From assembly GCF_038002825.1 (NCBI RefSeq), contig NZ_JBBODF010000001.1, forward strand, positions 3,596,001-3,660,000: a stretch of DNA of 64,000 nucleotides, written 5' to 3'. The stretch's first letter is position 1. Each line of letters starts with the position of its first letter. The DNA is from Paenibacillus sp. FSL H8-0048 (GTDB lineage: Bacteria; Bacillota; Bacilli; Paenibacillales; Paenibacillaceae). Positions 1 through 8,020 of the stretch are shown in pieces. The position numbers and the translations under genes were made by a program. The notes beneath the pieces were generated by a model. It was not told the DNA's origin. It worked only from the letters and a program-made list of their open reading frames with translations, and made no database searches.

Positions 1-231
1 AGCCAATGTAATCGGTTTTTCGATTACATTCGGGCCACAACCCCTGCGCTCGCCCAATGTAATCGGTTTTTCGATTACATTCGGGCCACAACCCCTGCGC
101 TCGCCCAATGTAATCGGTTTTTCGATTACATTCGGGCCACAACCCCTGCGCTCATCCAATGTAATCGGTTTTTCGATTACATTCGGGCCACAACCTCTGC
201 GCTCATCCAATGTAATCGGTTTTTCGATTAA
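1..231. repeat. Tandem 51-bp hairpin repeat array (4 full copies plus a partial)
   Basis: The motif CAATGTAATCGG recurs at 4, 55, 106, 157 and 208, an exact 51-bp period. Each unit carries a perfect 10-bp inverted repeat (AATGTAATCG / CGATTACATT) around a 6-nt loop GTTTTT, followed by a conserved GC-rich 25-bp linker. Copies 1-3 are nearly identical, copy 4 has one or two changes, and copy 5 breaks off after GATTA near 231. The array probably continues to the left of the window. It lies just downstream of the last gene of the lasso operon. No T-run follows the hairpins, so they are not classical terminators. Confidence 0.95.
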
Positions 232-311
232 ATCTCCGCAGTGAGTGACGTTCTAGCTCTTAGGCAATTTCAATTTCATGTATTTAAGCTCCGTCCATCT
301 CCGTCCGACCC

Positions 312-2105
312 TTATCCAGCTTCTTCCTGCCCCTTCAACAATCGGCTAAACATGCCGCCCTTCTCCGAAGCCAGGCCGCTATAGACTCCCTGCTGGATGA
401 CCCGGCCCTGGTCGATGACCAGAATCTGATCGGCATCGCGGATCGTGGACAGGCGGTGGGCAATGACGATGACGGTCACGGAAGCCTTAATCCGCTCCAG
501 CGCCTCCTGAATCCGCTGCTCATTCTCGGTATCGAGCGCGCTGGTCGCCTCATCGAGCACCAGAATCGACGGCTTGCGGATAATGGCGCGCGCCAGTACC
601 AGACGCTGCCGCTCGCCGCCCGACAGGCGGACACCCCGGTCACCGAGCAGTGTATCCAGTCCGTCCGGCAGCTTGCGGACAAAGTCCGCTGAGGAAGCAA
701 ACTCCAGTGCCTCCCACAGCTCCGCTTCCTCCGCATCCGGCTTGATCATCATCAGATTATCGCGGATGGTAGCGTTGTACAGGAACGGGTCCTGTGCCAC
801 ATACCCGATGGATCTCCGGTAGGACAGCAGCCGCTCCCCTGTGACCGGCTCACCATCCGCCAGAATCTCCCCGTTCTCCGGCTGCATCAGTCCCATGAGC
901 AGATCGACGAGCGTGCTTTTGCCGGCGCCTGAACGTCCGACAATCGCCGTCATCTGCCGGGCAGGAATCCGCACATTCACATTCTGAAGCGAATACTCCT
1001 CGCCTGCATGATAACGGAAATCGACATTCCGGGCCTCCAGGCCGTACTCCAGCGTCATAGGCGGCACCCGTTCTCCGCCTTGATCGGCTTCATGCTCGGA
1101 AGCAGCCAGACATTCTTGCTGCAGCGATTGCAGTTGTTTGAAGGATGGCACTACAGAGGCCAGCTGCTCCAGCAGCGACTGGAGCGTCGAGAAGGTCGGC
1201 CACAGCCGGGTGAAGACGAGAATGACCAGCAGCAGATTCGGCCCCTGCACTTGCATGAACCGGAAGGAGACGAAGATAAATACAGCAATCAGCAGCGTGG
1301 AGGACAGCTTATACAGGAGCTGGGAGTTAGAGCGCAGGCGTGTGTAGTCGAGCTGCTCCTGCTTGACCTCGCCGGTGAAGGCATGCAGCCACTCGAGGCG
1401 GGACTGCTCCAGATTATTGCTTTTGATATCCTTGATCCCGTTCAGCTGATCGGTGATACCGCCCAGATACGTCTTGCCCAGCTCCGTGCTGCGGCTGCCC
1501 AGCCTCTTCGCCTTACGGATGAACCGCCGGGAGAAGATGGACAGCAGTGCCGCACAGACCAGCACCGCCAGTGTCATCTTGGGAGATAGCCAGAAGGCAA
1601 AAGCAATCTGCACCAGGGTGAACAACAGCGAAGTGAGAAACTGCAGGAAGCCGCTGATACCCGCCAGGACTCTGGCCAGCTCGGTGGTCATCATATTGAT
1701 CAGATCAGAGGTGCGTTTTCTCAGAAAAAAAGACCACTGCGCCCGCAGCAATGCGCTATACACCTCAACCCGCAGCTGCCTGCCATAGGTCTGCTGAATT
1801 TCGACATTGCGGATCGCCACGAACCTTGCAATCAGATTCTGGCAGAGCACAATCAGAACATAACTGCCCAGCACCAGCAGCAGCGCTGTGGATTGCGGCA
1901 GTTCACTGATGAATCCAAACACAGGAAGATGATAGCCCGCCGCCGCGCCGCCCAGCTGAATGCCAGCCATGCCGAGCATGGGAACCAGCAGCAGAATGGC
2001 GGAGCTCTCCAGCAGACCGCTGATCACCATGCCCAGCAGATTAAGATACAGCTTCACGCCCGACAACCGCTGAAGCTGCCGGACGTAGTAGATTATAGCT
2101 TGCAT
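312..2105 (-). CDS. Lasso peptide ABC exporter (protein D), fused permease/ATPase
   Basis: A half-transporter of about 597 residues: an N-terminal six-helix exporter domain (roughly residues 15-320) followed by a nucleotide-binding domain. Visible motifs are Walker A GRSGAGKST, signature LSGGERQ, Walker B ILVLDEATSALD and the H-loop AHRLST, all canonical, so a homodimer could hydrolyse ATP. The start at 2105 is chosen because GAGGTGGG sits just upstream; the longer open frame would run into the preceding gene. It begins 13 bp after the leader-protease gene and closes the lasso operon. By analogy with other lasso clusters it exports, and gives immunity to, the mature peptide; that role is inferred from position. 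No strong terminator follows, only the 51-bp hairpin array. Confidence 0.93.
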   Translation of the reverse strand: MQAIIYYVRQLQRLSGVKLYLNLLGMVISGLLESSAILLLVPMLGMAGIQLGGAAAGYHLPVFGFISELPQSTALLLVLGSYVLIVLCQNLIARFVAIRNVEIQQTYGRQLRVEVYSALLRAQWSFFLRKRTSDLINMMTTELARVLAGISGFLQFLTSLLFTLVQIAFAFWLSPKMTLAVLVCAALLSIFSRRFIRKAKRLGSRSTELGKTYLGGITDQLNGIKDIKSNNLEQSRLEWLHAFTGEVKQEQLDYTRLRSNSQLLYKLSSTLLIAVFIFVSFRFMQVQGPNLLLVILVFTRLWPTFSTLQSLLEQLASVVPSFKQLQSLQQECLAASEHEADQGGERVPPMTLEYGLEARNVDFRYHAGEEYSLQNVNVRIPARQMTAIVGRSGAGKSTLVDLLMGLMQPENGEILADGEPVTGERLLSYRRSIGYVAQDPFLYNATIRDNLMMIKPDAEEAELWEALEFASSADFVRKLPDGLDTLLGDRGVRLSGGERQRLVLARAIIRKPSILVLDEATSALDTENEQRIQEALERIKASVTVIVIAHRLSTIRDADQILVIDQGRVIQQGVYSGLASEKGGMFSRLLKGQEEAG

Positions 2106-2118
2106 GGACCCACCTCGA

Positions 2119-2577
2119 TTACTCGGCTTGTAACACCTTTGCGAACTTCTCCACCACCACGAAGCCTTGCATAGCATCATCCCCGGACACATAATGGGCT
2201 CCGCTGCGCAGCCAGGCGTGGGCAATCATTTTCCCCTGCTTATCGCGGGCCACCCCCATATAGAGGGTGCTCTCAATGCCCCGCTTCTCCAGCATCTTCA
2301 GGCCGGCTACCGCCCGGACCATACAGGTGCTTTTCCAGGGAGTATAGCGGCTCATCACCCGGATCGCCTTGGTAATCTGCTGGATGCGGCGAATATCGGA
2401 AGGTCTGGATACTATGGGAGTCTCCATAGACTTCACCCCAAGCTGCGGAGCTGTCCCGGCAAAGGGGAACAACAGCTGGATGCGGACCAGCATCAGCCGC
2501 CATAACGTCTCGGGAATCAGCGCAAGCACGGCCTTGTCATGCACCAGCAGAAGACGGAGCCGCCGAAGGGTGATCAT
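2119..2577 (-). CDS. Lasso peptide leader protease B2 (transglutaminase-like)
   Basis: A 152-residue protein of the lasso B2 / transglutaminase-like cysteine protease family, which removes the leader from the precursor before macrolactam formation. The expected catalytic triad is visible: Cys85 in STCMVRA, His120 in AHAWL and an Asp at 133 or 134 in GDD. The length matches split-type B2 proteins, whose RRE domain is on a separate polypeptide, here the preceding gene. Its ATG overlaps the stop of that gene in an ATGA junction, which indicates translational coupling and matched amounts of B1 and B2. Confidence 0.93.
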   Translation of the reverse strand: MITLRRLRLLLVHDKAVLALIPETLWRLMLVRIQLLFPFAGTAPQLGVKSMETPIVSRPSDIRRIQQITKAIRVMSRYTPWKSTCMVRAVAGLKMLEKRGIESTLYMGVARDKQGKMIAHAWLRSGAHYVSGDDAMQGFVVVEKFAKVLQAE

Positions 2578-2879
2578 GGTCCGCTAACGATGGAGACAAG
2601 ATCCTCATTCAGCAGATTCTGTACAAAATCAATGACATCCTGCTGTGCCAGCTCTGCCGGTACCTCAAAGATCTCCTGCATCTTCCCGGCAATCTGCCTA
2701 ATGGATACCGGTGACGCCAGCGCTTCCCAGATCTCACCGCCGACTTCGCCGAGGTTGTAGTATTTGCCGTTCTTCACATTCAGCATGACCTTCTCGCCGT
2801 CCATGTCACTTGCGATATTGCCTTCCCGTTGAACCAGCACTGACTCCAGTGACAGCACTTCTGCAGTATTCATATTCAT
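2574..2879 (-). CDS. PqqD-like RRE protein B1 of the lasso cluster
   Basis: A 101-residue PqqD-family protein. The segment MLNVKNGKYYNLGEVGGEIW is the typical core of RiPP recognition elements, which bind the precursor leader (YxxP motif) and present it to the B2 protease. It is a stand-alone B1, as in paeninodin-type Firmicute clusters. It overlaps the kinase gene upstream (ATGA at 2876-2879) and the B2 gene downstream (ATGA at 2574-2577), so K, B1 and B2 are translationally coupled. Confidence 0.93.
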   Translation of the reverse strand: MNMNTAEVLSLESVLVQREGNIASDMDGEKVMLNVKNGKYYNLGEVGGEIWEALASPVSIRQIAGKMQEIFEVPAELAQQDVIDFVQNLLNEDLVSIVSGP

Positions 2880-3814
2880 AGGTTCATCTCCTTCACCTTG
2901 GGCATAATCGTCTCCATAATTAATTCCCTCTGCTGCGGGGCACTGAAGCCCTGCTCAGGGCGGGTCAGCCGGTACATCGGCAGGCGGTTCACGAACGAGG
3001 CCAGCAGCCCGAAGTGCCATTCTCTGACCCCCATCGGGTCGACCAGCGCTTTTTGATAAGTATGATTGTATAGGGTATGAAGCCGGCCCAAGCCGCTTAT
3101 CGCCTCTACGGCCACCGGCCCGTCCTGCACCACAGACAGTTCAAATATGCCGGCCAGCGGCAGCGGCTCACTCTGGAACCGGTCATGCACCGGTACGGCG
3201 AACTTGGTCTCCCGCTGAAACAGCGGACGGTACGCAGACGAATTCATTCCCAAATAGTCCAGGCTCTGCTGCCACAGCTTCTGCTGCGGATAACCTGGAA
3301 CAGCTAATGGATGTCCATTATGCACCAACACGGGAATAACGTCGTCACTGACCAGGAGATGTCCCTGATCCATCAGATAGGAGGCAAGCGTGGATTTACC
3401 CGCACCTGAACGCCCCACCAGCGCATAGGCCTTATTGTCCAGCACAAGCGAGCTGCCATGCAGGGCCAGTATGCCTTTTTGCATCAATACTACCCCCATA
3501 CAGCTGCCCAGAATGAACAAGCGGATACTATCGGGATCTGCGCCTGCTGCTGGAGAGACTGTAATCGTACTGCCGTTCTGTATAGAAAAAATAGCAGTGC
3601 CTTTCACCATGAACATCACTTCATGCTCCGCGATGCCCAAGTTCGGCGTAATCTTCGGTATTGCTTCCCAGCGCGCAGACAGACTGCCTTCCACTACCGA
3701 CAGGCTCCCTATCCTTCCGGGGTGGTCCGTACGGGGAAGTTCTGGTAGCGCGAACTCACTGAGGATATGCAGGCCAAAAGCCTTATAACCGAGGCATTGC
3801 ACTGTGCCAGCCAT
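2876..3814 (-). CDS. HPr-kinase-like lasso peptide kinase (PadeK/ThcoK type)
   Basis: About 312 residues, related to the C-terminal half of HPr kinase/phosphorylase. A Walker A loop GRSGAGKST lies near the middle, preceded by the family's LHGSS segment and followed by LLVSDDV. Homologues in paeninodin-type clusters phosphorylate the C-terminal Ser of the precursor; the precursor here also ends in Ser, which supports the same role. The ATG at 3814 is preferred over an in-frame GTG at 3823 because GGAGTGAG is correctly spaced before it. The gene is separated from the precursor by about 180 bp holding a strong hairpin and a dispersed repeat, and overlaps B1 by 4 bp. Confidence 0.9.
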   Translation of the reverse strand: MAGTVQCLGYKAFGLHILSEFALPELPRTDHPGRIGSLSVVEGSLSARWEAIPKITPNLGIAEHEVMFMVKGTAIFSIQNGSTITVSPAAGADPDSIRLFILGSCMGVVLMQKGILALHGSSLVLDNKAYALVGRSGAGKSTLASYLMDQGHLLVSDDVIPVLVHNGHPLAVPGYPQQKLWQQSLDYLGMNSSAYRPLFQRETKFAVPVHDRFQSEPLPLAGIFELSVVQDGPVAVEAISGLGRLHTLYNHTYQKALVDPMGVREWHFGLLASFVNRLPMYRLTRPEQGFSAPQQRELIMETIMPKVKEMNL

Positions 3815-3836
3815 ACTGCTCACTCCATCTCAGTCA

Positions 3837-3902
3837 ATTTCACCCGTTGTCTTGCGGATGACAAGTGGAAACGGCATTGCCGTCCTTTGAAAGGACGGTA
3901 CC
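3837..3902. repeat. Dispersed palindromic repeat, copy 1
   Basis: The 42-bp stretch 3861-3902 starts ACAAGTGGAAACGGCATTG and ends in a perfect inverted repeat CCGTCCTTT-G-AAAGGACGG. It matches 45478-45519 at 40 of 42 positions. Both copies are also preceded by TTTCACCCG, with 11 extra bases between in this copy. It lies between the lasso precursor and kinase genes and would fold in the operon mRNA. Confidence 0.9.
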
Positions 3903-3932
3903 ATATCGGAACGTTACTTCGGATAAAGGGAT

Positions 3933-3973
3933 AGCCCTGATCCCCCTCCAGCAAGCTAAGAGGGATTAGGGCT
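3933..3973 (-). terminator. Intercistronic stem-loop after the lasso precursor gene
   Basis: 15-bp arms (3933-3947 and 3959-3973, two wobble positions) around an 11-nt loop, beginning 20 bp after the precursor stop. On the transcribed strand it is followed by ATCCCTTTATCC rather than a full T-run. It most likely works as a partial terminator or 3' stabiliser that keeps precursor mRNA above enzyme mRNA. That role is inferred; the hairpin is directly visible. Confidence 0.7.
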
Positions 3974-3992
3974 GAACGGTAATGCTGGAAGA

Positions 3993-4118
3993 CTAGGAGT
4001 GACTAACGATTTCATCTGGATCGGCTTGGAACGCATCGGCAATGGATACCCCCGGGCCAGCCATAGTCATTTTCACATCCAACACTTCCAATGCAGGCTT
4101 GCTGTATTCCTTTTTCAT
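3993..4118 (-). CDS. Lasso peptide precursor (paeninodin-like, 41 aa)
   Basis: A 41-residue gene too short for routine ORF calling. The leader MKKEYSKPALEVLDVKMTM holds the YxxP motif (Tyr5-Pro8) recognised by B1 proteins and the Thr at position -2 required by lasso proteases. The core starts AGPGVSIAD, so Ala1 can close a nine-residue macrolactam on Asp9, and the tail is AFQADPDEIVSHS, ending in Ser22. From memory of the paeninodin core, the AGPG start, DAFQ, DPDE and the terminal Ser are shared, while several ring and tail positions differ. AAAGGGGGTG lies at good spacing before the ATG. The gene sits 28 bp downstream of the cyclase gene and upstream of the kinase. Confidence 0.95.
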   Translation of the reverse strand: MKKEYSKPALEVLDVKMTMAGPGVSIADAFQADPDEIVSHS

Positions 4119-4146
4119 CTTGTCACCCCCTTTCAAGAAACGTCCT

Positions 4147-6072
4147 TCAGGAGAGCCGCTTCAAAAAGCGGTAGAACACCAGTCCTCGCGTAAGAAGGCG
4201 GAAATCTGTGTTAAAGATTAATAATGGTTCGGGCTCACTACCCAGCCGGTCCAAGCATCCGGCGAGCCCGGGACGATTCAGATAAGACGAAGCACGGGGG
4301 TCTTGCAGCATCTCCATCAACTCCTGCTGGAACCTCTGCCACTCAGGCAGCATCCGGGTAATGCCGTCAGCTCCCTGAATACCGCGCCGGGTCTGGTTAA
4401 GCCTGACCTTATCCGGCAGCCGCCCCTCCATCGCCCGGCGGATAAGTGAGCGGTCCATTCCGTCCTGGACATATTGCTCCTCAGGCACCGACATACAGAA
4501 GTTGATGACACGCAGGTCATTAGTCGCATCCCGGTCCCATACCCTGTACTTCAGCGACAGCTTGGTAGCCGCCGTTCCGTTCACATTCCAGACATGCGGC
4601 TGGCGGAAATGCTCTCTGCGAATATCGTACACGGTCTGGGAAGCAGGCGACTGGTCCAGCTCCTTCAGCCGCTCCTGCACCCCTGTCCGCCGGGCAAATT
4701 CAGGATGGATCAGCTCCGGTGCAGCCTCCTGCTTCCCGGCCATCAGCTGGCCCAAGGCGGGAAAGACCTTGCGCCCGGCAATTTTCAGCATTCTTTTGCG
4801 GCTTACTCCCATCGAGTGGCTGTACAGCTTATTCTCCCGGTAAAAGCGGAACCAGCGGAATTCACGCAGCAGCTTCGCCTGGTAATCCAGAGCCGGTCCC
4901 CAGGAGATACTCCAGTTGCCCCGCTGTCCGCTGAGCAGCACACCCGCATTCTTCAGCCCGGCTTGCTCATATATGCCCCTCAGCCAATAGGAATTCTCTA
5001 TGAATTTGTAGGGCATCTCCATAATATCGAGCCATTCGTCGATTTCGCCATAAGAGCTGCGGTCAGGAAAATTGTAAAAGCTAGGCTCAATGTTCCCAAC
5101 ATAATCGACGGTCTCCTGAATATATGGACGCTCATCGGTCACCCGCTGACCCAGCTTGAACCCTGTAAAATGATCCAGGGGATACGAGCTGAAGGTGTAG
5201 AGCGGCTTACCGGTGCGGCGCAGTTCCTCCGCCGCAAAGCTCACCACCGCCCCAGAATCCAGCCCGCCGCTTAAATTCGCACCAGCCTCAAGATGGGTAC
5301 GCAGCCGGTCCCGGACTGCACGTCCGAACACCTCACGGAATGCTTCCTCATACTCGCCATTGCTGTGCAGCCGGAGTGGAGACGGAGTCTGGAAGGTGTA
5401 ATACCTGGAGAAGGTAATCCCCTTCGCGCTGACTGTCATCGAATGCGCCGGGGGCAGCTGTTCCACACCCTGATAGACCGTGGAGAACATATCCGCGACA
5501 TCCATCCGGCCTTGGCCTGCCAGATATTCCGAGATCCAGCCTTCATGCAGCGCATGTGCTCCATCCATTAGCGCGAGCAATGGATGAATCACGGTGCAGA
5601 AGGAGAACTGTCTGCCAGAGCGGTGAAAGTACAGCGTCCGGCTCCCCGAGAAATCCCTCGCTCCAAACAGCGTCTGCCTGCCGGCATCCCAGATCATGAA
5701 GGCAAAATCTCCGATCAGATGCACCGGAGCCTGGTCCCCCCATTTCTCATAGGCCAGAAGAATCAGCAGGCTGTCCGGCATCGACTCCTGATCCTCCCGG
5801 ACCACCTGAAGTTGTCCCAAGAGCTCGCTGCGGTTATCAATGATGGCGTCAGCCACAATCGCGAGCTTCCGCTGCGGGTCATAATAGGGAAGCACTTCGC
5901 CCCGGGACTGCGGGGTTATCCACTGTGCGTGGCACCCGAGGAACAGTCCCTCCGCATTCCAGCCCCGGGCATCATCCGCCGGATAACGCTGCAGCTCCTG
6001 CATCAGGCGCAGGCCGAGCTCCGGGTCCAGCGGCCCATGCTGCATTGAATAGATCCCGGCGATTGCACTCAT
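4147..6072 (-). CDS. Lasso peptide cyclase C (asparagine synthetase-like)
   Basis: 641 residues: an N-terminal Ntn/glutaminase-like domain (about 1-200) and a C-terminal asparagine synthetase domain with the AMP-forming PP-loop SGGLDSG at 268-274. The N-terminal Cys used by true asparagine synthetases is Ser2 here (MSAIAG), so it cannot release ammonia from glutamine, as expected of lasso cyclases that adenylate Asp/Glu and join it to the core's N-terminal amine. GGAGGT precedes the ATG. It is the first gene of the operon, ahead of the precursor, a less common order than precursor first. The 268-bp upstream gap to a divergent GNAT gene should hold the operon promoter. Confidence 0.93.
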   Translation of the reverse strand: MSAIAGIYSMQHGPLDPELGLRLMQELQRYPADDARGWNAEGLFLGCHAQWITPQSRGEVLPYYDPQRKLAIVADAIIDNRSELLGQLQVVREDQESMPDSLLILLAYEKWGDQAPVHLIGDFAFMIWDAGRQTLFGARDFSGSRTLYFHRSGRQFSFCTVIHPLLALMDGAHALHEGWISEYLAGQGRMDVADMFSTVYQGVEQLPPAHSMTVSAKGITFSRYYTFQTPSPLRLHSNGEYEEAFREVFGRAVRDRLRTHLEAGANLSGGLDSGAVVSFAAEELRRTGKPLYTFSSYPLDHFTGFKLGQRVTDERPYIQETVDYVGNIEPSFYNFPDRSSYGEIDEWLDIMEMPYKFIENSYWLRGIYEQAGLKNAGVLLSGQRGNWSISWGPALDYQAKLLREFRWFRFYRENKLYSHSMGVSRKRMLKIAGRKVFPALGQLMAGKQEAAPELIHPEFARRTGVQERLKELDQSPASQTVYDIRREHFRQPHVWNVNGTAATKLSLKYRVWDRDATNDLRVINFCMSVPEEQYVQDGMDRSLIRRAMEGRLPDKVRLNQTRRGIQGADGITRMLPEWQRFQQELMEMLQDPRASSYLNRPGLAGCLDRLGSEPEPLLIFNTDFRLLTRGLVFYRFLKRLS

Positions 6073-6281
6073 GGGTTACCTCCAGCTGTCTATAATTTCG
6101 CTACCGTTTCAGTACTAGGTTCATTAGAACAGGTTCTTAATAGTGAACACTTCTTATTACCTAAGATAACGTTCTTGCCATTAAATGTGAATAGTACCTG
6201 AGAGTACTTTTAGGTATCCTTTAGCGTATTGACTTTAGTTAAAATCTATGGTATTGAAATGGTGAAATATGACCTATGGTA

Positions 6282-6317
6282 TATAATGGATTATACTAGA
6301 GTGACTGATTCACCAAA
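6282..6317. promoter_or_regulatory. Candidate divergent promoter region (lasso operon / GNAT gene)
   Basis: Two TATAAT boxes face opposite ways: 6282-6287 on the plus strand, 54 bp before the GNAT ATG, and 6290-6295 on the minus strand with TTTGGT or TTGGTG about 15-16 bp upstream of it. A minus start here would give the cyclase a leader of about 210 nt. A small palindrome GTGACTGATTCAC (6301-6313) overlaps the minus -35 region and could be an operator. These are sequence matches only. Confidence 0.4.
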
Positions 6318-6340
6318 AACCTTTAGTAGGAGCTAGATTT

Positions 6341-6925
6341 ATGAACATTCATTCAATAGACCCCATCCTGATTCCCGTACCGGAAAGCTTCGAAAGCAGC
6401 CGCCTGCAAATCCGCTCAGTAGTATGGGGAGACGGTGCCGCTGTGCATGAAGCCGTACAGGAAAGCGCAGCGGAATTACGTCACTGGATGCCTTGGGCCC
6501 GGCAGGTCCCTTCCGTGGAAGAATCGGAGGTATCCATCCGGAAATCACGGCTGCAGTTTCTGGAACGCAGCGATATCCGGCTGCTGCTTTTTCATAAGAA
6601 GACGGGACAGCTTATCGGGAGCAGCGGCCTGCACAGGATTGATTGGCGGGTGCGTAAATTTGAAATCGGGTATTGGGTTCGCACCTCATACGCGGGTCAA
6701 GGTTACATCACAGAAGCAGTGAATGCCATTACGGAGTTCGCCATACAGGAGTTACAAGCTAACCGGCTGGAGATCCGTTGCGACTCACGTAATACGCGGA
6801 GCGCTCGCGTAGCCGAACGTACCGGCTTTACTTTGGAAGGTATCCTGCGCAATGACAAGACTGATGTACAGGGGAACTTAAGAGACACAATGGTCTACTC
6901 AAAGGTTCGCGGGGCTGAATATTAA
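6341..6925 (+). CDS. GNAT N-acetyltransferase, RimJ/RimL type
   Basis: 194 residues with the layout of ribosomal-protein-alanine and drug acetyltransferases: an N-terminal strand pair, the acetyl-CoA loop region YAGQGYITEAV, and the C-terminal NTRSARVAERTGFTLEG segment typical of RimJ/L proteins. It transfers acetyl from acetyl-CoA to an amine; the substrate is not evident. TAGGAG lies about 10 bp before the ATG. It is divergent from the lasso operon across a shared 268-bp region, so a role in modifying or resisting the lasso peptide is possible but unsupported; such genes are common and usually unrelated. Confidence 0.88.
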   Translation: MNIHSIDPILIPVPESFESSRLQIRSVVWGDGAAVHEAVQESAAELRHWMPWARQVPSVEESEVSIRKSRLQFLERSDIRLLLFHKKTGQLIGSSGLHRIDWRVRKFEIGYWVRTSYAGQGYITEAVNAITEFAIQELQANRLEIRCDSRNTRSARVAERTGFTLEGILRNDKTDVQGNLRDTMVYSKVRGAEY

Positions 6926-7030
6926 CGGGAATAGTTAATTTTACTTATCTTATGCCTGTCTTCCGGAGGGGGAGTTACAATACAATTAGGATATATTACT
7001 TGATCCCGCGATACAGAAGGAGCAACTACC

Positions 7031-7906
7031 ATGGATAGCTTTAAATTTGTCTACAATTATAAAGATATAGAGCCGCTGCGCAGCAGCTTTTTCGAGCTGG
7101 CAAAAAATACGTTCGGGCTGGAGCTGGAGCGCTGGTATGAGGGAGGCTTCTGGACGGATAAGTATGTTCCTTATTCTTATGCGGAGGGAGACCGGATCGT
7201 GGCGAATGTCTCGGTGAATTTAATAGAGCTAACCATTAATGGAGTGAAGTTCCCTGCCGTGCAGATCGGCACGGTGATGACTCATCCCGACTACAGAGGA
7301 CGGGGCCTGTCTGCCCGGTTGATGGACAAGGTGCTGGAGGAGTATGGACAAGCGTGTGAGTTCATGTATCTTTTTGCCAATGAGTCAGTCTTGGAGTTCT
7401 ATCCTAAGTTCGGCTTCCGTCCAGTGGAAGAACAGATCTTCTCCATGGCCTGCCCCGGAGGTGCTGCCGGATCTGCGGCAATCCGCAAACTGAATATCGC
7501 CGACCCGCATGATCTGAGCCTGGTCTCTACCCTTGGAGGGCAGCGGGTACCGGTATCTGAGCGTCTTGGCGTCAGCGGCGCCTATGGACTCCTGATGTTC
7601 TACTGCCTGAATGTGTTCAGCGATCAGCTCTACTACCTGGAGAACGAGAATCTCATTGCCATCTGCCAGCAGGAGAATGGGCAGCTTGAGCTTTTCGATC
7701 TGATCAGTACACAGCCTGTTTCCTGCCTTGACATCGCCCTGAAGCTTGCAGACAGCGACACGGAGACGATCGTCTTCCACTTCACCCCGGATGACCCTGA
7801 CCTGGAGTTGTCAGGCACCAGCCATTCAGAGGGCTTATTCGTCCGTACTCGGGGCGGGCAGCAATATCCTGCGAACGTCAAGCATCCGGCTACTTCCATC
7901 GCCTAG
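7031..7906 (+). CDS. GNAT family N-acetyltransferase (Eis-like length)
   Basis: 291 residues. The N-terminal half is a GNAT domain with the acetyl-CoA loop HPDYRGRGLSARLM (about residues 86-99) and YLFANESVLEFYPKFGF, the usual beta5-alpha4 region. The C-terminal half is a second, less conserved domain as in Eis-type or tandem GNAT proteins. AGAAGGAG is well placed before the ATG at 7031. It lies 105 bp after the other acetyltransferase on the same strand and may share its transcript. The substrate cannot be read from sequence. Confidence 0.85.
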   Translation: MDSFKFVYNYKDIEPLRSSFFELAKNTFGLELERWYEGGFWTDKYVPYSYAEGDRIVANVSVNLIELTINGVKFPAVQIGTVMTHPDYRGRGLSARLMDKVLEEYGQACEFMYLFANESVLEFYPKFGFRPVEEQIFSMACPGGAAGSAAIRKLNIADPHDLSLVSTLGGQRVPVSERLGVSGAYGLLMFYCLNVFSDQLYYLENENLIAICQQENGQLELFDLISTQPVSCLDIALKLADSDTETIVFHFTPDDPDLELSGTSHSEGLFVRTRGGQQYPANVKHPATSIA

Positions 7907-7962
7907 TGAAACATCGGAATTAATATTGTGAATATGACCATTACCGAACCTTAACGAACCAA

Positions 7963-8008
7963 CGTCTCATTCTCACAGCATTCATTCGGATGCTGTGAGA
8001 ATGAGACG
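7963..8008. terminator. Long perfect hairpin after the GNAT gene
   Basis: Two perfectly complementary 19-bp arms (7963-7981, CGTCTCATTCTCACAGCAT, and 7990-8008) separated by TCATTCGG. It begins 56 bp after the GNAT stop. No T-run follows on either strand, so it is either a non-canonical terminator or a repeat-type element. It abuts the palindrome array that follows. Confidence 0.55.
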
Positions 8009-8020
8009 CTGGGACGATAG

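Noticed and set aside
1..231. CRISPR array
   Set aside because: The whole 51-bp unit, including the would-be spacer, is conserved, and no cas gene is in the window.
1008..1589. 193-codon open frame antisense to the lasso exporter
   Set aside because: It is a shadow of the strongly supported exporter gene; no start site or domain supports it.
6341..6925. GNAT gene as a member of the lasso cluster
   Set aside because: It is divergent, has its own promoter-like box, and GNAT genes are frequent in this genome segment. Kept only as a low-weight possibility.
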